The notes: generated by a model not told the origin, from the letters alone. Shown: positions 37,025 to 45,778, numbered from the stretch's first letter. The stretch: DNA of 64,000 nucleotides from Chryseobacterium culicis (GCF_900108365.1 NZ_FNWQ01000002.1:868001-932000), one strand, 5' to 3'. A program made the numbers and translations.

Positions 37025-37861
37025 ATGAAAAATTTATTTGTATTGCCATTGGCAATGGTATCTGCTATGGCATTCTCTCAGGTAGGAATAAATACTACTA
37101 CACCAGATCCTTCTTCTATATTAGAAATCCAGTCAACCAACAAAGGTCTTCTTATCCCAAGAGTAGCGCTCACCGGAATAAATGATCTTACTACAATTAC
37201 TAACCCTGCTAACGGATTGTTAGTATTTGCTACTGCTAATGCAGGTACTGCACCTAATAATGTGGTGAGAAATAATTTCTATAAGTTCAATGCTGACGTC
37301 AACCAGTGGCAATTAATAATGGATGACAGTGTACTTAGTAAAATACCCAAAGTTGCAGATCTGATAGGCTTCAATAAAACAGGTAATGATACCACCTGGC
37401 TATCGGCAGATTTAAGCGGGGGAGCAAATATCCGCCAGGTCATGTTTGATAAAGTAAATCTGGGTACCAACTACAACCCGTCTACTGGGGAATATACGGC
37501 AAGTAAAACCGGATATTATTCTTTTGATATTAATATTACTTTGTCTTCCGGAACCGCATTTCAGAAAAATCTTAGATTAGGTGCCAGTAATCCGTACACA
37601 GGGGCAAAGCCAACATCTGTGGGAAATGGAATTTTCAGCTTTTTTTCTGAGCCTTTTGTAAGCGCATATACTGCTGATGGAAGCGGAGTTAATCACCCTG
37701 TCACTTTACAATCTAAAGGAATTATATTTATGACACAAGGACAAAAAGTTGTTTTTGTCACAAGATTTATTGATCCAGCGCAATTAACCCTAAATATTGA
37801 AGCGATGGGCTACAACCGTGTAGTTAATAATTTCCTGAATGTAACTTATTATTCAAACTAA
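37025..37861 (+). CDS. Secreted protein with conserved N-terminal module and divergent C-terminus (copy B)
   Basis: 278 residues; signal peptide MKNLFVLPLAMVSAMAFSQ, then VGINTTTPDPSSILEIQST and KGLLIPRVALTG, like copy A. The shared N-terminal region (about residues 1-100) is roughly two-thirds identical at the protein level. From about residue 105 the sequence has no resemblance to copy A: it is beta-rich with TGYYSFDINITLSSGTAF and KGIIFMTQGQKVVFVTRF, again C1q-like in style but not homologous in detail. Function unknown. A hairpin AACAACCGCT/AGCGGTTGTT at 37891-37920 follows, then the shared terminator. Confidence 0.8.
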   Translation: MKNLFVLPLAMVSAMAFSQVGINTTTPDPSSILEIQSTNKGLLIPRVALTGINDLTTITNPANGLLVFATANAGTAPNNVVRNNFYKFNADVNQWQLIMDDSVLSKIPKVADLIGFNKTGNDTTWLSADLSGGANIRQVMFDKVNLGTNYNPSTGEYTASKTGYYSFDINITLSSGTAFQKNLRLGASNPYTGAKPTSVGNGIFSFFSEPFVSAYTADGSGVNHPVTLQSKGIIFMTQGQKVVFVTRFIDPAQLTLNIEAMGYNRVVNNFLNVTYYSN

Positions 37862-38057
37862 GATCATTTAGAATCATTTTATAGAAAAGAAACAACCGCT
37901 TCAACATAAAAGCGGTTGTTATTTCTCAGCATTTACTTATTATATAAGATAATAAAGTTTATATTTTTTTTTAACCTAACACATCATGTGTGTGTATTTT
38001 TTTGTCAATTTTAGGTAAGTACAGCATGCCAGAAAGCATGCATACTTAATTATATTT

Positions 38058-38110
38058 AGCTCTAATTTATATGCAGGAAACCCTCTGTTTATATAAATTA
38101 GAGCTTTTTT
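38058..38110 (+). terminator. Terminator of copy B
   Basis: AGCTCTAATTTATAT pairs with ATATAAATTAGAGCT and is followed by T residues. Compared with the unit 1 terminator, GG/CC has become AA/TT on opposite arms, so pairing is kept while the loop differs. Confidence 0.85.
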
Positions 38111-38123
38111 AATGGTAAAAAAA

Positions 38124-38579
38124 TCAAATACTTTCTAAAATCTCCAGAATTTCTTCACCATAATTTTCAATTTTATGCTTCCCAAATCCTTTGATCTCAA
38201 GCAGTTCTTCTTTCTTAGCAGGCTTGTACTTAGCGACAGACATCAGTTCTTTATTACTCGCGATGAAATAAGTGGGAAGATTATGCTCGCGGGCTTTCTC
38301 TGATCTCCACAGCTTCAGTGCATCAAGAATTTTTTCTTCATCTGCGTTTAAAAGTTCGTTATCTGCAGAATATTTGGCTGTTTTGGGTTCTTTTACGATA
38401 CCCTTTACAGGTTTTAAGTCTTCAAAATACAATATTACCGACCAATACCGCTCATCACTTACAAAAGCCGTTTCTACTTTTATAATCTCATTGCCCTCCA
38501 GAAAATCATCCAGCATTTTCTGATCTTTATAGAGGAATTCTTCAGGAATTCTGATTTTAAAAATTTTTACTCTCATCAT
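38124..38579 (-). CDS. HRDC-domain protein
   Basis: 151 residues. The C-terminal half is an HRDC helical bundle (ILDALKLWRSEKAREHNLP near 84-102, ELLEIKGFGKHKIENYGEEI near 124-143), as at the end of RecQ and RNase D. The N-terminal half, with RYWSVILYFEDLKP, is a small unrecognised domain. HRDC domains bind nucleic acids or partner proteins; a DNA-associated role would suit the neighbour ssb, whose stop is 12 bases upstream. Its 3' end is duplicated at 36684. Confidence 0.85.
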   Translation of the reverse strand: MMRVKIFKIRIPEEFLYKDQKMLDDFLEGNEIIKVETAFVSDERYWSVILYFEDLKPVKGIVKEPKTAKYSADNELLNADEEKILDALKLWRSEKAREHNLPTYFIASNKELMSVAKYKPAKKEELLEIKGFGKHKIENYGEEILEILESI

Positions 38580-38591
38580 TTGTGTTTTTAC

Positions 38592-38924
38592 TTATTTTCC
38601 TCCCAACAGCAGGATTTCATCTACACGTATTTCCGTGATATAACGCTTCACCCCGTCTTTATCATCATATGATCTGTAGGTAAGCTTTCCTTCTATGGCA
38701 ATTTCTTTTCCTTTGGGAACATACTTTTCAAAAATTTCTGCTGTTTTCCCGAATGCAATAAGATTGTGCCATTGCGTTTCTTCTACTTTTTCTCCTTTAG
38801 CATTGGTGTAATGATCGCTTGTGGCAAGGGATACACTTGCTTTTACATTTCCATTGTCAAAATTTACCATTTCAACTTCTTTACCGGTGTAACCAATTAA
38901 TGTTACTTTGTTTCTTAGTGACAT
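38592..38924 (-). CDS. ssb: Single-stranded DNA-binding protein
   Basis: 110-residue OB-fold SSB. From the chosen start it reads MSLRNKVTLIGYTGKEVEM, then VKASVSLATSDHYTN, TQWHNLIAFGKTAEI with the DNA-stacking Trp, and GKEIAIEGKLTYRSYDDKDG. A frame extending upstream to 39125 adds 67 residues that do not resemble SSB N-termini, so the internal ATG at 38924 is used. It lacks the long acidic C-terminal tail and tip of the main replicative SSB, so it may be a secondary SSB paralogue. Confidence 0.9.
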   Translation of the reverse strand: MSLRNKVTLIGYTGKEVEMVNFDNGNVKASVSLATSDHYTNAKGEKVEETQWHNLIAFGKTAEIFEKYVPKGKEIAIEGKLTYRSYDDKDGVKRYITEIRVDEILLLGGK

Positions 38925-39266
38925 AAGTTTTAGATTTTTAAAGATTAATAATTCAGATAAGAGACGTTCACTGTTTTTCTCAAATCTCTGTTGCAAAGAT
39001 TGCGATGTTACCCAGCCACAGTCGGTTATAAACTGTTTAAATTCGTTTGTAGTCGTTTGTAAACGGATAATAATACAAAGAAAATTCCGCAGAAATTTGT
39101 ATTTACAGGAATTAAAAGCGGGCAATTCCTAATTTAAACTTAAAAAATTCAACTAATAAAAATCCAATTTCAAAATATTTTTCACCCTCAAAAAACATTG
39201 AAAAAGAGACCGGTTACAAGGGATTTTTTCTATATAATTTAATTTTTTTTTTGCAAATTTGTAAAA

Positions 39267-39650
39267 ATGTCTGATATGCAAAAAGAAAAACTACGTACAG
39301 TAAGAAAGAAGAAAGGATTCACGCAGCAGCAAATGGCTGATGTAATCCCTACTGACGTCTCCAATTACAGCAGAAAAGAAAGCGGTGCTGTATCTATTAC
39401 ACAGACAGAGTGGAACAAGCTGGCCCGATTTTTAGAAGTTCCTGTAGAGGAAATATATGAAGAAGAGGAAGCGAAAATCATTATTGAAAATCCTGTTTTT
39501 AATGAAAGTCCTGGAGCAAACATAGGAAACAGTACTTCTTCCGGTAACAATATTGGATATATCAATAATGAATTAAGCATAGAAATTATAAAAACAATGC
39601 AGGAATATATTGGCCTTTTGAAAGAAGAAATAAACAGGCTGAAAAAATAG
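39267..39650 (+). CDS. XRE-family transcriptional regulator
   Basis: 127 residues. An HTH_3 domain fills residues 5-65 with LRTVRKKKGFTQQQMADVI and NKLARFLEVPVEEIYEEEE. The C-terminal part has a low-complexity glycine/asparagine stretch and a short helix (IIKTMQEYIGLLKEEINRL) that could mediate dimerisation. Typical solitary regulator; targets unknown. It precedes the alginate lyase but has its own terminator. Confidence 0.85.
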   Translation: MSDMQKEKLRTVRKKKGFTQQQMADVIPTDVSNYSRKESGAVSITQTEWNKLARFLEVPVEEIYEEEEAKIIIENPVFNESPGANIGNSTSSGNNIGYINNELSIEIIKTMQEYIGLLKEEINRLKK

Positions 39651-39675
39651 AAAGTCTTTTTTTACAAAACATACT

Positions 39676-39716
39676 AAAGTCAGAATAGAATATTTCCTAT
39701 TCTGGCTTTCTTTTTT
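39676..39716 (+). terminator. Terminator of the XRE gene
   Basis: AAAGTCAGAATAG pairs with CTATTCTGGCTTT and is followed by CTTTTTT. Confidence 0.85.
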
Positions 39717-39823
39717 GGGAAATCCGGTAAAGTAATTTTTAATATTTTCTTAAGTATTTATCCGGAATAATGTTCAGCAATAGTCCTAAATTCGTTTAGG
39801 ATATTCCGCATAATTTCTTTTGT

Positions 39824-40552
39824 ATGAAAGATCATTTTAAAACTCTCGCAAAATACACCTTATTTTTATGGTGCTCTGTGTTCGTTTCGGCACAAAATAA
39901 TGGGTTTGATAAGGTTCCTCAGAGTCAGTTTAATCTGAGCCCGTTTGATCTTCAGCTGCCCATTCCTAAAAACAACTCTATCGTTATTATACAAGGACCC
40001 GAAGTGCAGAATTTTGCTTCAAAGAATTTTTATTTCTGGCCTCAGGATAAAAGCATACGTTTTTTTTGTTCTTCTGATGGGCAGCCCACCAAAGGATCTC
40101 ATTATCCCAGAACAGAGTTACGCGAAAAAAATGAATGGCATTTCGAAAATAAGCATACACTGAAAGTAAGAATGGCGGTTTTGCAGCAACCCGGAACCGG
40201 AAAAATTATCATCGGCCAAATTCATGGGCATTCCAAAGGTACTGAAGCTTTAAAAATCTGGTGGAATAATGGTGAAATACAGGCTGGATTCAAAGAAGAA
40301 GTTAATGATAAAGAAGAAAGAATAACGCTTCTGAAAAATGTTCCTTTAGGACAAATATTTGATTACAGTATTCAACAAAACAACTCTGATGTTCTGGTTA
40401 CCGTAAACCAGCAGACTGCTTCTTTTCATTTTGGTGAAAGCTGGAAGACAGAACCTGTATATTTCAAGGCTGGTAATTACCTTCAGGACAACAGCTTATC
40501 TCCTGTAACCGTAGGCCTCACGGCTATGTATGATCTCAAAATATCAGAATAA
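39824..40552 (+). CDS. Alginate lyase (polysaccharide lyase family 7)
   Basis: 242-residue secreted lyase cutting alginate by beta-elimination. A signal peptide (about residues 1-23, ending VSAQ) is followed by a jelly-roll with the three PL7 signatures: YPRTELRE near 92-99, IIGQIHGH near 125-132 with catalytic Gln/His, and YFKAGNYLQD near 215-224 with catalytic Tyr. QIH rather than QVH is usually linked to activity on guluronate-containing blocks; that is family knowledge, not proof. No susCD pair or other CAZyme genes are adjacent. Confidence 0.9.
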   Translation: MKDHFKTLAKYTLFLWCSVFVSAQNNGFDKVPQSQFNLSPFDLQLPIPKNNSIVIIQGPEVQNFASKNFYFWPQDKSIRFFCSSDGQPTKGSHYPRTELREKNEWHFENKHTLKVRMAVLQQPGTGKIIIGQIHGHSKGTEALKIWWNNGEIQAGFKEEVNDKEERITLLKNVPLGQIFDYSIQQNNSDVLVTVNQQTASFHFGESWKTEPVYFKAGNYLQDNSLSPVTVGLTAMYDLKISE

Positions 40553-40948
40553 AAAAGTACCCAATACAATCATTGAGTACCTTTACTTAATCATGCAACG
40601 TAAAATTGGAATTTTGCTTTTGGCATCGTATAATACTCTGAATTACAGAATAATTACCAATATCAAATTTATAAAAAAACACAATTATGTGAAATAAAAA
40701 TCTTATTTATTTTTAATAAAATAATAGTATTAAAATCATTAAATTATCTTTATTAGTGAATTATTTTAGTAAAATACAGGCAAATACTAACCATCTGACC
40801 ATAAAAACTATTGAATAAAACAGAAATTAAATCCTCTCAATAATTCATTTTATTTAAAAAATATCTATAAAAATTACATCTTACAAAACAAGACGCAAAG
40901 CTATCCATTTACAAACGGATAATTCCGTATCTTTGTGAAAATTCATCT
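40553..40948. other. 396-base intergenic region
   Basis: Very AT-rich. The first 33 bases form a weak hairpin (AAAGTACCCAAT with ATTGAGTACCTT) that may terminate the alginate lyase transcript. The right end holds a TATCTTTG promoter element. No coding frame, tRNA or repeat was seen in the rest. Confidence 0.5.
40928..40935 (+). promoter_or_regulatory. Putative -7 element for the arginase-family operon
   Basis: TATCTTTG matches TAnnTTTG, 13 bases before the ATG at 40949; a transcript would have a very short leader. No clear -33 TTTG. Confidence 0.45.
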
Positions 40949-41845
40949 ATGAAAAGGAACATCAATATTTTTGAGTTTCCTCTCAATCTGGGGCTTACAA
41001 AGAAAGATCATGAGACAGAACCCGGGGTTAGAAAACTTCCGGATTGGCTCAGAAAATTTGATTTTCATAGCAGAATTAACCCCACCAACGTTTACCGGCT
41101 GGAAGCTCCGGCCTATTCCATGGATTTTGATGGGGTTTCACGCGTCAGAAATGCAGACCAGATTATAGAATATGCCGAAAAACAGGCAGAATTTATACTC
41201 CAAAATTACGAAGAGGATGCCTTCAATATCATTCTTGGGGGTGATTGCAGTATTCTCATAGGGAATGCCATCGCTCTGAAAAATTTGGGAAATTTCGGAC
41301 TTTTTTATCTGGACGGGCACACAGATTTTATTCCGCCTGAACTCTCGGAAACGGGAGGAGCTGCAGGCATGGATCTCGCCATCATTACCGGAACCGGACA
41401 TGAAAAACTCACCAACATTCATGGCTTAAAGCCTTATCTTTCTGAGGAAAACATCTTTTGCTGTGGAAATGCAGAAACAGATGATGAAGAATATGTGAGC
41501 CAGATTGTCAATTCCGGTATTCATTATTTTGATCTTTACCGTCTCAGGGAAAACGGTTTCAGGAAGACAGCAGAAGACTTTCTGGAAATGGTGAGTAATA
41601 AATGCCTGGATGGTTTTTTCATTCATTTGGATGTAGATATTCTGAAAGATGAAATAATGCCTGCCGTAGACAGCAGAACGGAAGATGGAATAAGCTATGA
41701 TGACCTCAGGGAAATGCTGGATCCTCTGTTGCAGAATTTCTCGTGTTTTGGGATAGAAATTACCATTTTAGATCCAGATTATGATGAAAACGGAACATAT
41801 ACCCGTCCATTTGCAGACCATTTAATTCAAATTATAAAAAAATAA
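40949..41845 (+). CDS. Arginase/agmatinase-family hydrolase with Cys at the first metal site
   Basis: 298-residue ureohydrolase-fold protein. The three family motifs are ILGGDCSILIG (residues 96-106), YLDGHTDFIPP (120-130; D122, H124, D126) and IHLDVDILKDE. In arginases and agmatinases the first motif is GGDHS, with His as a manganese ligand; here Cys100 replaces it, so a canonical two-Mn centre is uncertain. It may act on an amidino compound with altered metal use. Guanidino substrate unknown. It heads a closely packed seven-gene run; the HPP gene follows after 10 bases. Confidence 0.82.
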   Translation: MKRNINIFEFPLNLGLTKKDHETEPGVRKLPDWLRKFDFHSRINPTNVYRLEAPAYSMDFDGVSRVRNADQIIEYAEKQAEFILQNYEEDAFNIILGGDCSILIGNAIALKNLGNFGLFYLDGHTDFIPPELSETGGAAGMDLAIITGTGHEKLTNIHGLKPYLSEENIFCCGNAETDDEEYVSQIVNSGIHYFDLYRLRENGFRKTAEDFLEMVSNKCLDGFFIHLDVDILKDEIMPAVDSRTEDGISYDDLREMLDPLLQNFSCFGIEITILDPDYDENGTYTRPFADHLIQIIKK

Positions 41846-41855
41846 AGAAGAGTAC

Positions 41856-42449
41856 ATGAAGAAGAGAATCAAAAGAACATTCAGGGTTTCAAAATATGTA
41901 ATCTACAAAGAAACGCTTGTTGATTACAAGGAGCATTTCTGGTCTTTTCTGGGTGCATTTTTCGGGATCGGGATTATTGCATTTATCCAGTCTCATACCA
42001 TTACAGAAACTGAAAATATCTTCCTGATCGGTTCTTTCGGAGCATCAAGTGTTCTTATTTATGGAGCCATACAGAGTCCTCTGGCACAGCCCAGAAATCT
42101 TATAGGCGGACATGTTCTGTCTGCTTTGGTAGGCGTTACCGTGTATCAGTTTATCCCTCATATTATCTGGCTGTCTGCACCTTTAGCTGTCGCATTTTCT
42201 ATTGTACTGATGCAGTATACAAAAACTTTGCATCCGCCGGGAGGAGCTACGGCCCTCATTGCGGTAAGCTCTACAGGGAAAATTCCGGAATTGGGATACT
42301 GGTATGTGCTCTCCCCTGTACTGTCAGGATGCATTATTCTTTTGATGGTAGCCTTATTTTTTAATAATATTACCTCCAACAGAAGCTATCCTTCTCACAG
42401 CATGTTTAAAAAACTGCTGAAAAAAAGACACACCCATCACCTAAAATAA
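41856..42449 (+). CDS. HPP-family membrane protein
   Basis: 197-residue integral membrane protein with about four or five membrane helices. The signature TLHPPGGATALIAV near residues 125-138 and FGASSVLIYGAIQSPLAQPRN identify the HPP family. Some plant and cyanobacterial members transport nitrite; this one is uncharacterised. The C-terminus is strongly basic (KKLLKKRHTHH). Confidence 0.85.
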   Translation: MKKRIKRTFRVSKYVIYKETLVDYKEHFWSFLGAFFGIGIIAFIQSHTITETENIFLIGSFGASSVLIYGAIQSPLAQPRNLIGGHVLSALVGVTVYQFIPHIIWLSAPLAVAFSIVLMQYTKTLHPPGGATALIAVSSTGKIPELGYWYVLSPVLSGCIILLMVALFFNNITSNRSYPSHSMFKKLLKKRHTHHLK

Positions 42450-42454
42450 AGATT

Positions 42455-42799
42455 ATGAATTGTCTGGAATGCGGCGAAAAAATCATCGGAAGGTCTGATA
42501 AAAAGTTCTGCAACGATGCCTGCCGGAATGCCTATAATAACAAGCAGAATAAGGATTCAAGCAATCTCATGCGGAATGTGAACAACAGACTCCGTAAGAA
42601 TTACCGTATTCTGATGGAAATAAATACCGATGGCAAAACAAAAGTCCCGAAATCCAGGCTGGATGGCTTGGGTTTTGATTTCGATTATTTCACCAACCTG
42701 AAAGTTTATAAAAACGGCTCTGAATACAAGTTTATTTATGACTACGGCTATAAGCTTCTGGAAGATGATTTTGTACTGATTGTAAAAAATCAGGCGTAA
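42455..42799 (+). CDS. Small zinc-finger-like protein
   Basis: 114 residues. The N-terminus has CLECGEK and KFCNDACRNAY, a C-x2-C...C-x3-C arrangement (residues 3-23) that should bind zinc, as in DUF2116-like or FCS-type fingers. The rest is basic and helical without a known family. Probably nucleic-acid- or protein-binding. It follows the HPP gene by 5 bases. Confidence 0.75.
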   Translation: MNCLECGEKIIGRSDKKFCNDACRNAYNNKQNKDSSNLMRNVNNRLRKNYRILMEINTDGKTKVPKSRLDGLGFDFDYFTNLKVYKNGSEYKFIYDYGYKLLEDDFVLIVKNQA

Positions 42800-42824
42800 A
42801 CAGACCCACCACAAATTTATTATT

Positions 42825-43730
42825 ATGAAAGAAGTTGTTCTGATCACCGGCGCCAGCGGTATGATCGCCAAAGAACTGGCAAAAAAAATAGGTAAGGAAT
42901 ATGAAATCCGATTTCTGACCAGAAAGAAAGTGCATGATCACGAATATGAATGGGACATCAAAAAACGAACTGTAGATGAAGCCGCCTTCATCAATGTCTC
43001 TCACGTTATTCATCTCGCAGGGGCCAATATTTCGGAAAAACGATGGACTCCCGAAAGAAAAAGAGAACTGATCTCCAGCCGTGTAGATTCTGCAGAATTA
43101 TTACGAACAACTTTAAGAAAAAACAACATAAAGCTAAAATCTTTTATTTCAGCTTCAGGAATCAATTTTTATGGTACAGAAACTTCAGAAAAAATCTATA
43201 CGGAAACAGATCCTCCGGGTAATGATTTTCTTAGTGAGGTTGTAGTTTTATGGGAAAGAGCTGCAGATGATTTTAATGAACAGAATCTGGCAGAAAGGGT
43301 TGTTAAAATACGAACAGCCGTTGTTCTATCCGAAAAAGACGGAGCTCTAAAGAAGATGCTCTCTCCTATTCAATATTACATAGGCTCTCCACTGGGTACC
43401 GGTAAACAATATATGCCATGGATCCATCTGGAAGATATCTGTTCTATTTATGAATTTGCTTTAAAAAATTCCGCAATGGACGGAGCTTATAATGCCGTAT
43501 CTCCACAGCATGCTACCAATAAGGAACTGACAGAAAAGATTGCACAAGTACTTGACAGGCCTTTATTTATGCCAAATGTTCCCGGATTTTTGCTGAAATT
43601 GATCTTCGGAGAACTCGCTGCTGCAGTTCTGGAAGGTTCCAGAGCTTCATCCAAGAAACTTCTGGATGCAGGCTTCCATTTCAAATTTCCGGATCTGGAA
43701 AATGCTTTAAAAGATTTATTAAAGAATTAA
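42825..43730 (+). CDS. TIGR01777-family NAD(P)-binding epimerase
   Basis: 301-residue atypical SDR of the YfcH/SDR39U1 group. The dinucleotide-binding motif is [16 protein letters not shown] (residues 5-20); [11 protein letters not shown] and the WERAADDF region mark the active site, and the C-terminal KNPGFxxxL-like and [17 protein letters not shown] are typical of the family. Physiological substrate unknown. Confidence 0.88.
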   Translation: MKEVVLITGASGMIAKELAKKIGKEYEIRFLTRKKVHDHEYEWDIKKRTVDEAAFINVSHVIHLAGANISEKRWTPERKRELISSRVDSAELLRTTLRKNNIKLKSFISASGINFYGTETSEKIYTETDPPGNDFLSEVVVLWERAADDFNEQNLAERVVKIRTAVVLSEKDGALKKMLSPIQYYIGSPLGTGKQYMPWIHLEDICSIYEFALKNSAMDGAYNAVSPQHATNKELTEKIAQVLDRPLFMPNVPGFLLKLIFGELAAAVLEGSRASSKKLLDAGFHFKFPDLENALKDLLKN

Positions 43731-43773
43731 AAAAAAACCAAAACATATTTATTATAACACAGACCCTATCCTC

Positions 43774-44355
43774 ATGAAAAACCCAAATATTACCTTATTA
43801 AACACAGAAATTCTTTCAGACAACTGGTATACACTAAATAAGGTTACGTATTCTATTTTAAAAAAGAACGGGAGCACAGAAACCCAAAGCAGAGAAGCCT
43901 ATGACCGCGGAAACGGAGCCGTTATCCTTCTTTACAATACAGCCACCAACAATGTAATTCTTACCAGACAATTCCGCTTACCAACCTACATCAACGGAAA
44001 TCCAACAGGAATGCTTATTGAAGCCTGTGCCGGACTTTTGGATAATGATAATCCTGAAGACTGCATTAAAAGGGAAACGGAAGAAGAAACAGGGTATAAG
44101 ATTTCTAAAGTTGAAAAGGTATTTGAAGCCTATATGTCGCCCGGATCTGTAACAGAAATTCTTTATTTCTTTATCGCAGAATATTCCAGCGAAATGAAAA
44201 TCAATGACGGAGGCGGACTGGAAGAAGAAGGAGAAAATATAGAAGTCCTGGAGCTACCATTCGAAGAAACCCTGAAAATGATTGATACAGGAGACATCAA
44301 AGATGCAAAAACGATTATGCTTTTGCAGCATTTGAGAATCAAAGGCATTCTGTAA
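43774..44355 (+). CDS. nudK: GDP-mannose pyrophosphatase NudK (Nudix hydrolase)
   Basis: 193-residue Nudix enzyme; hydrolyses GDP-mannose to GMP and mannose-1-phosphate. The Nudix box region [20 protein letters not shown] continues into EETGY, and [17 protein letters not shown] plus [20 protein letters not shown] closely follow E. coli NudK. Length agrees. It may turn over nucleotide sugars used by the glycosyltransferases elsewhere in the window, which is inference. Confidence 0.9.
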   Translation: MKNPNITLLNTEILSDNWYTLNKVTYSILKKNGSTETQSREAYDRGNGAVILLYNTATNNVILTRQFRLPTYINGNPTGMLIEACAGLLDNDNPEDCIKRETEEETGYKISKVEKVFEAYMSPGSVTEILYFFIAEYSSEMKINDGGGLEEEGENIEVLELPFEETLKMIDTGDIKDAKTIMLLQHLRIKGIL

Positions 44356-44442
44356 CAGTCTGTAAATGATGATCGACCGATGCTCTGTCACCCAACCCCA
44401 TAAAAACGATTACCTTATCAAACTTATTTTAAACGACTCACC

Positions 44443-44817
44443 ATGATTGAACATGTAAAACTTGCTATTAATCCCAAATTTCAGGATTGGGTGCTTTTTG
44501 AAAACGGCACTTATATTATTTTTGATGACATCAGCATTGTAGAAGATGTAAAAGAGGAGGCTGTGAAACTAATGAAAGAATTCGGTCCGGTATATGCCGG
44601 AGGTTCAGCCGGTGATTTCAGTGTCATTCATCTAAACCTCACTGAAGGATGGCTGGTTACCGGCCATGGCTATGGTATGTATACGTATGTACATCCTTCA
44701 GAATTGGATAATGAATCTCCAAACGATCTTGAGATAGGCCTTTATGGCAGATCTAAAAGAGATTCTGACGGGCAGAATCCTGAAATCATCCATATTAACG
44801 GCAGTAAAGCTTTATAA
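44443..44817 (+). CDS. Hypothetical protein
   Basis: 124-residue acidic, soluble protein of no family I recognise. It begins EHVKLAINPKFQDWVLFENG and has a distinctive GGSAGDFSVIHLN and WLVTGHGYGMYTYV. No signal peptide or membrane segment. Regular codon use and close spacing (15 bases to the next gene) support a real gene. Confidence 0.75.
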   Translation: MIEHVKLAINPKFQDWVLFENGTYIIFDDISIVEDVKEEAVKLMKEFGPVYAGGSAGDFSVIHLNLTEGWLVTGHGYGMYTYVHPSELDNESPNDLEIGLYGRSKRDSDGQNPEIIHINGSKAL

Positions 44818-44832
44818 AACAGGCAGCAGTTC

Positions 44833-45495
44833 ATGAAAACTCTGGGAATAAAAACTTTAAAGACAACTGCTGCATTTTCAGTTCTTCTTTTCAGCATGCT
44901 GATGCTGAAAACCATTTCCCAATATACATCACTGGAAAAAAACACTGGATTTCTGGCCTTCAAGCAACAGGTAGTAAACAATCCGTACTGGATGGCCTTT
45001 TTCTATATTCATATCTTCTCGATAACGCTTTGTCTTCTGGCCGGCCTTACCCAATTCTCCAATCGGTTTTTGACTGAAAACAGAAATCTTCATAAGATCA
45101 TCGGGAAAATATATGTTTACAATATCCTCATCATCAATGTCCCGGCATGTTTTTTCCTGGGACTTTTTTCAAACGGAGGGATTATCGGAATTACAGGATT
45201 TCTTATACAGGATGTCCTTTGGGCTTATTTTACTGTTGCCGCTGTCATTTTTATCAAAAAAGGAAATACCGGACGCCACAGAATATATATGATGCTAAGC
45301 TACGCAGTAACTACTACAGCCATTACATTCAGAATTGTAAAGCACCTTTTTTATACCGAAGGATATCATGATTATGAACTTTTTTACGGACTGAACGTAT
45401 GGGCTGCGCTTTTAATCAACCTTTTTATTGCCTTTCTCATTGCCGGAAAAGAACCTTTGTTAACGGGAAAAATCAACCGTGGAAAAGAAAATTAA
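44833..45495 (+). CDS. DUF2306-family membrane protein
   Basis: 220 residues with about six membrane helices. NLHKIIGKIYVYNILIINVP and HRIYMMLSYAVTTTAITFR match the DUF2306 pattern of conserved histidines and arginines at membrane edges. Function unknown. It ends the + strand run and overlaps the tail of the next gene on the opposite strand by 36 bases. Confidence 0.8.
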   Translation: MKTLGIKTLKTTAAFSVLLFSMLMLKTISQYTSLEKNTGFLAFKQQVVNNPYWMAFFYIHIFSITLCLLAGLTQFSNRFLTENRNLHKIIGKIYVYNILIINVPACFFLGLFSNGGIIGITGFLIQDVLWAYFTVAAVIFIKKGNTGRHRIYMMLSYAVTTTAITFRIVKHLFYTEGYHDYELFYGLNVWAALLINLFIAFLIAGKEPLLTGKINRGKEN

Positions 45496-45660
45496 TAGAC
45501 TGAGGAAAGAAATCAGAAAAAATGATGCGATAAAAATTAACGTGTTAAAAATGGTTTCATATCTATTATTCCGGGTCCATTGACCGAAAAAACGCATAAT
45601 GAGATAAGCAATTCCGCCAAAAAGGACGATAATAAAAAGAAAGAAAAGATAATATGTCAT
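45460..45660 (-). CDS. Small two-helix membrane protein
   Basis: 66 residues with two hydrophobic stretches (FFLFIIVLFGGIAYLIMRFF and IFIASFFLISFLSLLIFF) separated by a basic loop QWTRNNRYE. The positive-inside pattern and clean open frame suggest a genuine small membrane protein. Its 3' end overlaps the DUF2306 gene tail to tail. No family recognised. Confidence 0.6.
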   Translation of the reverse strand: MTYYLFFLFIIVLFGGIAYLIMRFFGQWTRNNRYETIFNTLIFIASFFLISFLSLLIFFSTVDFSR

Positions 45661-45778
45661 GGTTTTGTGTTAATTCATGTAAATCTATTGTTTTAAATTT
45701 AAAAAAAAAATCAATAACAGCCATAACAGATTACCATTACCCTTCATTTTGATCATCATTGACACTAAAAAATAATGT

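Larger units (their letters stand above)
36816..38256 (+). repeat. Tandem duplication, unit 2
   Basis: Unit 2 starts at the junction base A36816, which is shared by both parents (TTATTA from the HRDC gene and AGAGG from the upstream region). It runs to 38256, inside the intact HRDC gene. The upstream leader, the downstream hairpin block, the terminator and the HRDC 3' end correspond to unit 1. Its secreted-protein gene differs strongly in the C-terminal half. Confidence 0.9.

Noticed and set aside
38925-39125. 67-residue N-terminal extension of ssb
   Set aside because: The added sequence is not like SSB, and the standard SSB start MSLRNKVTLIG is at 38924.
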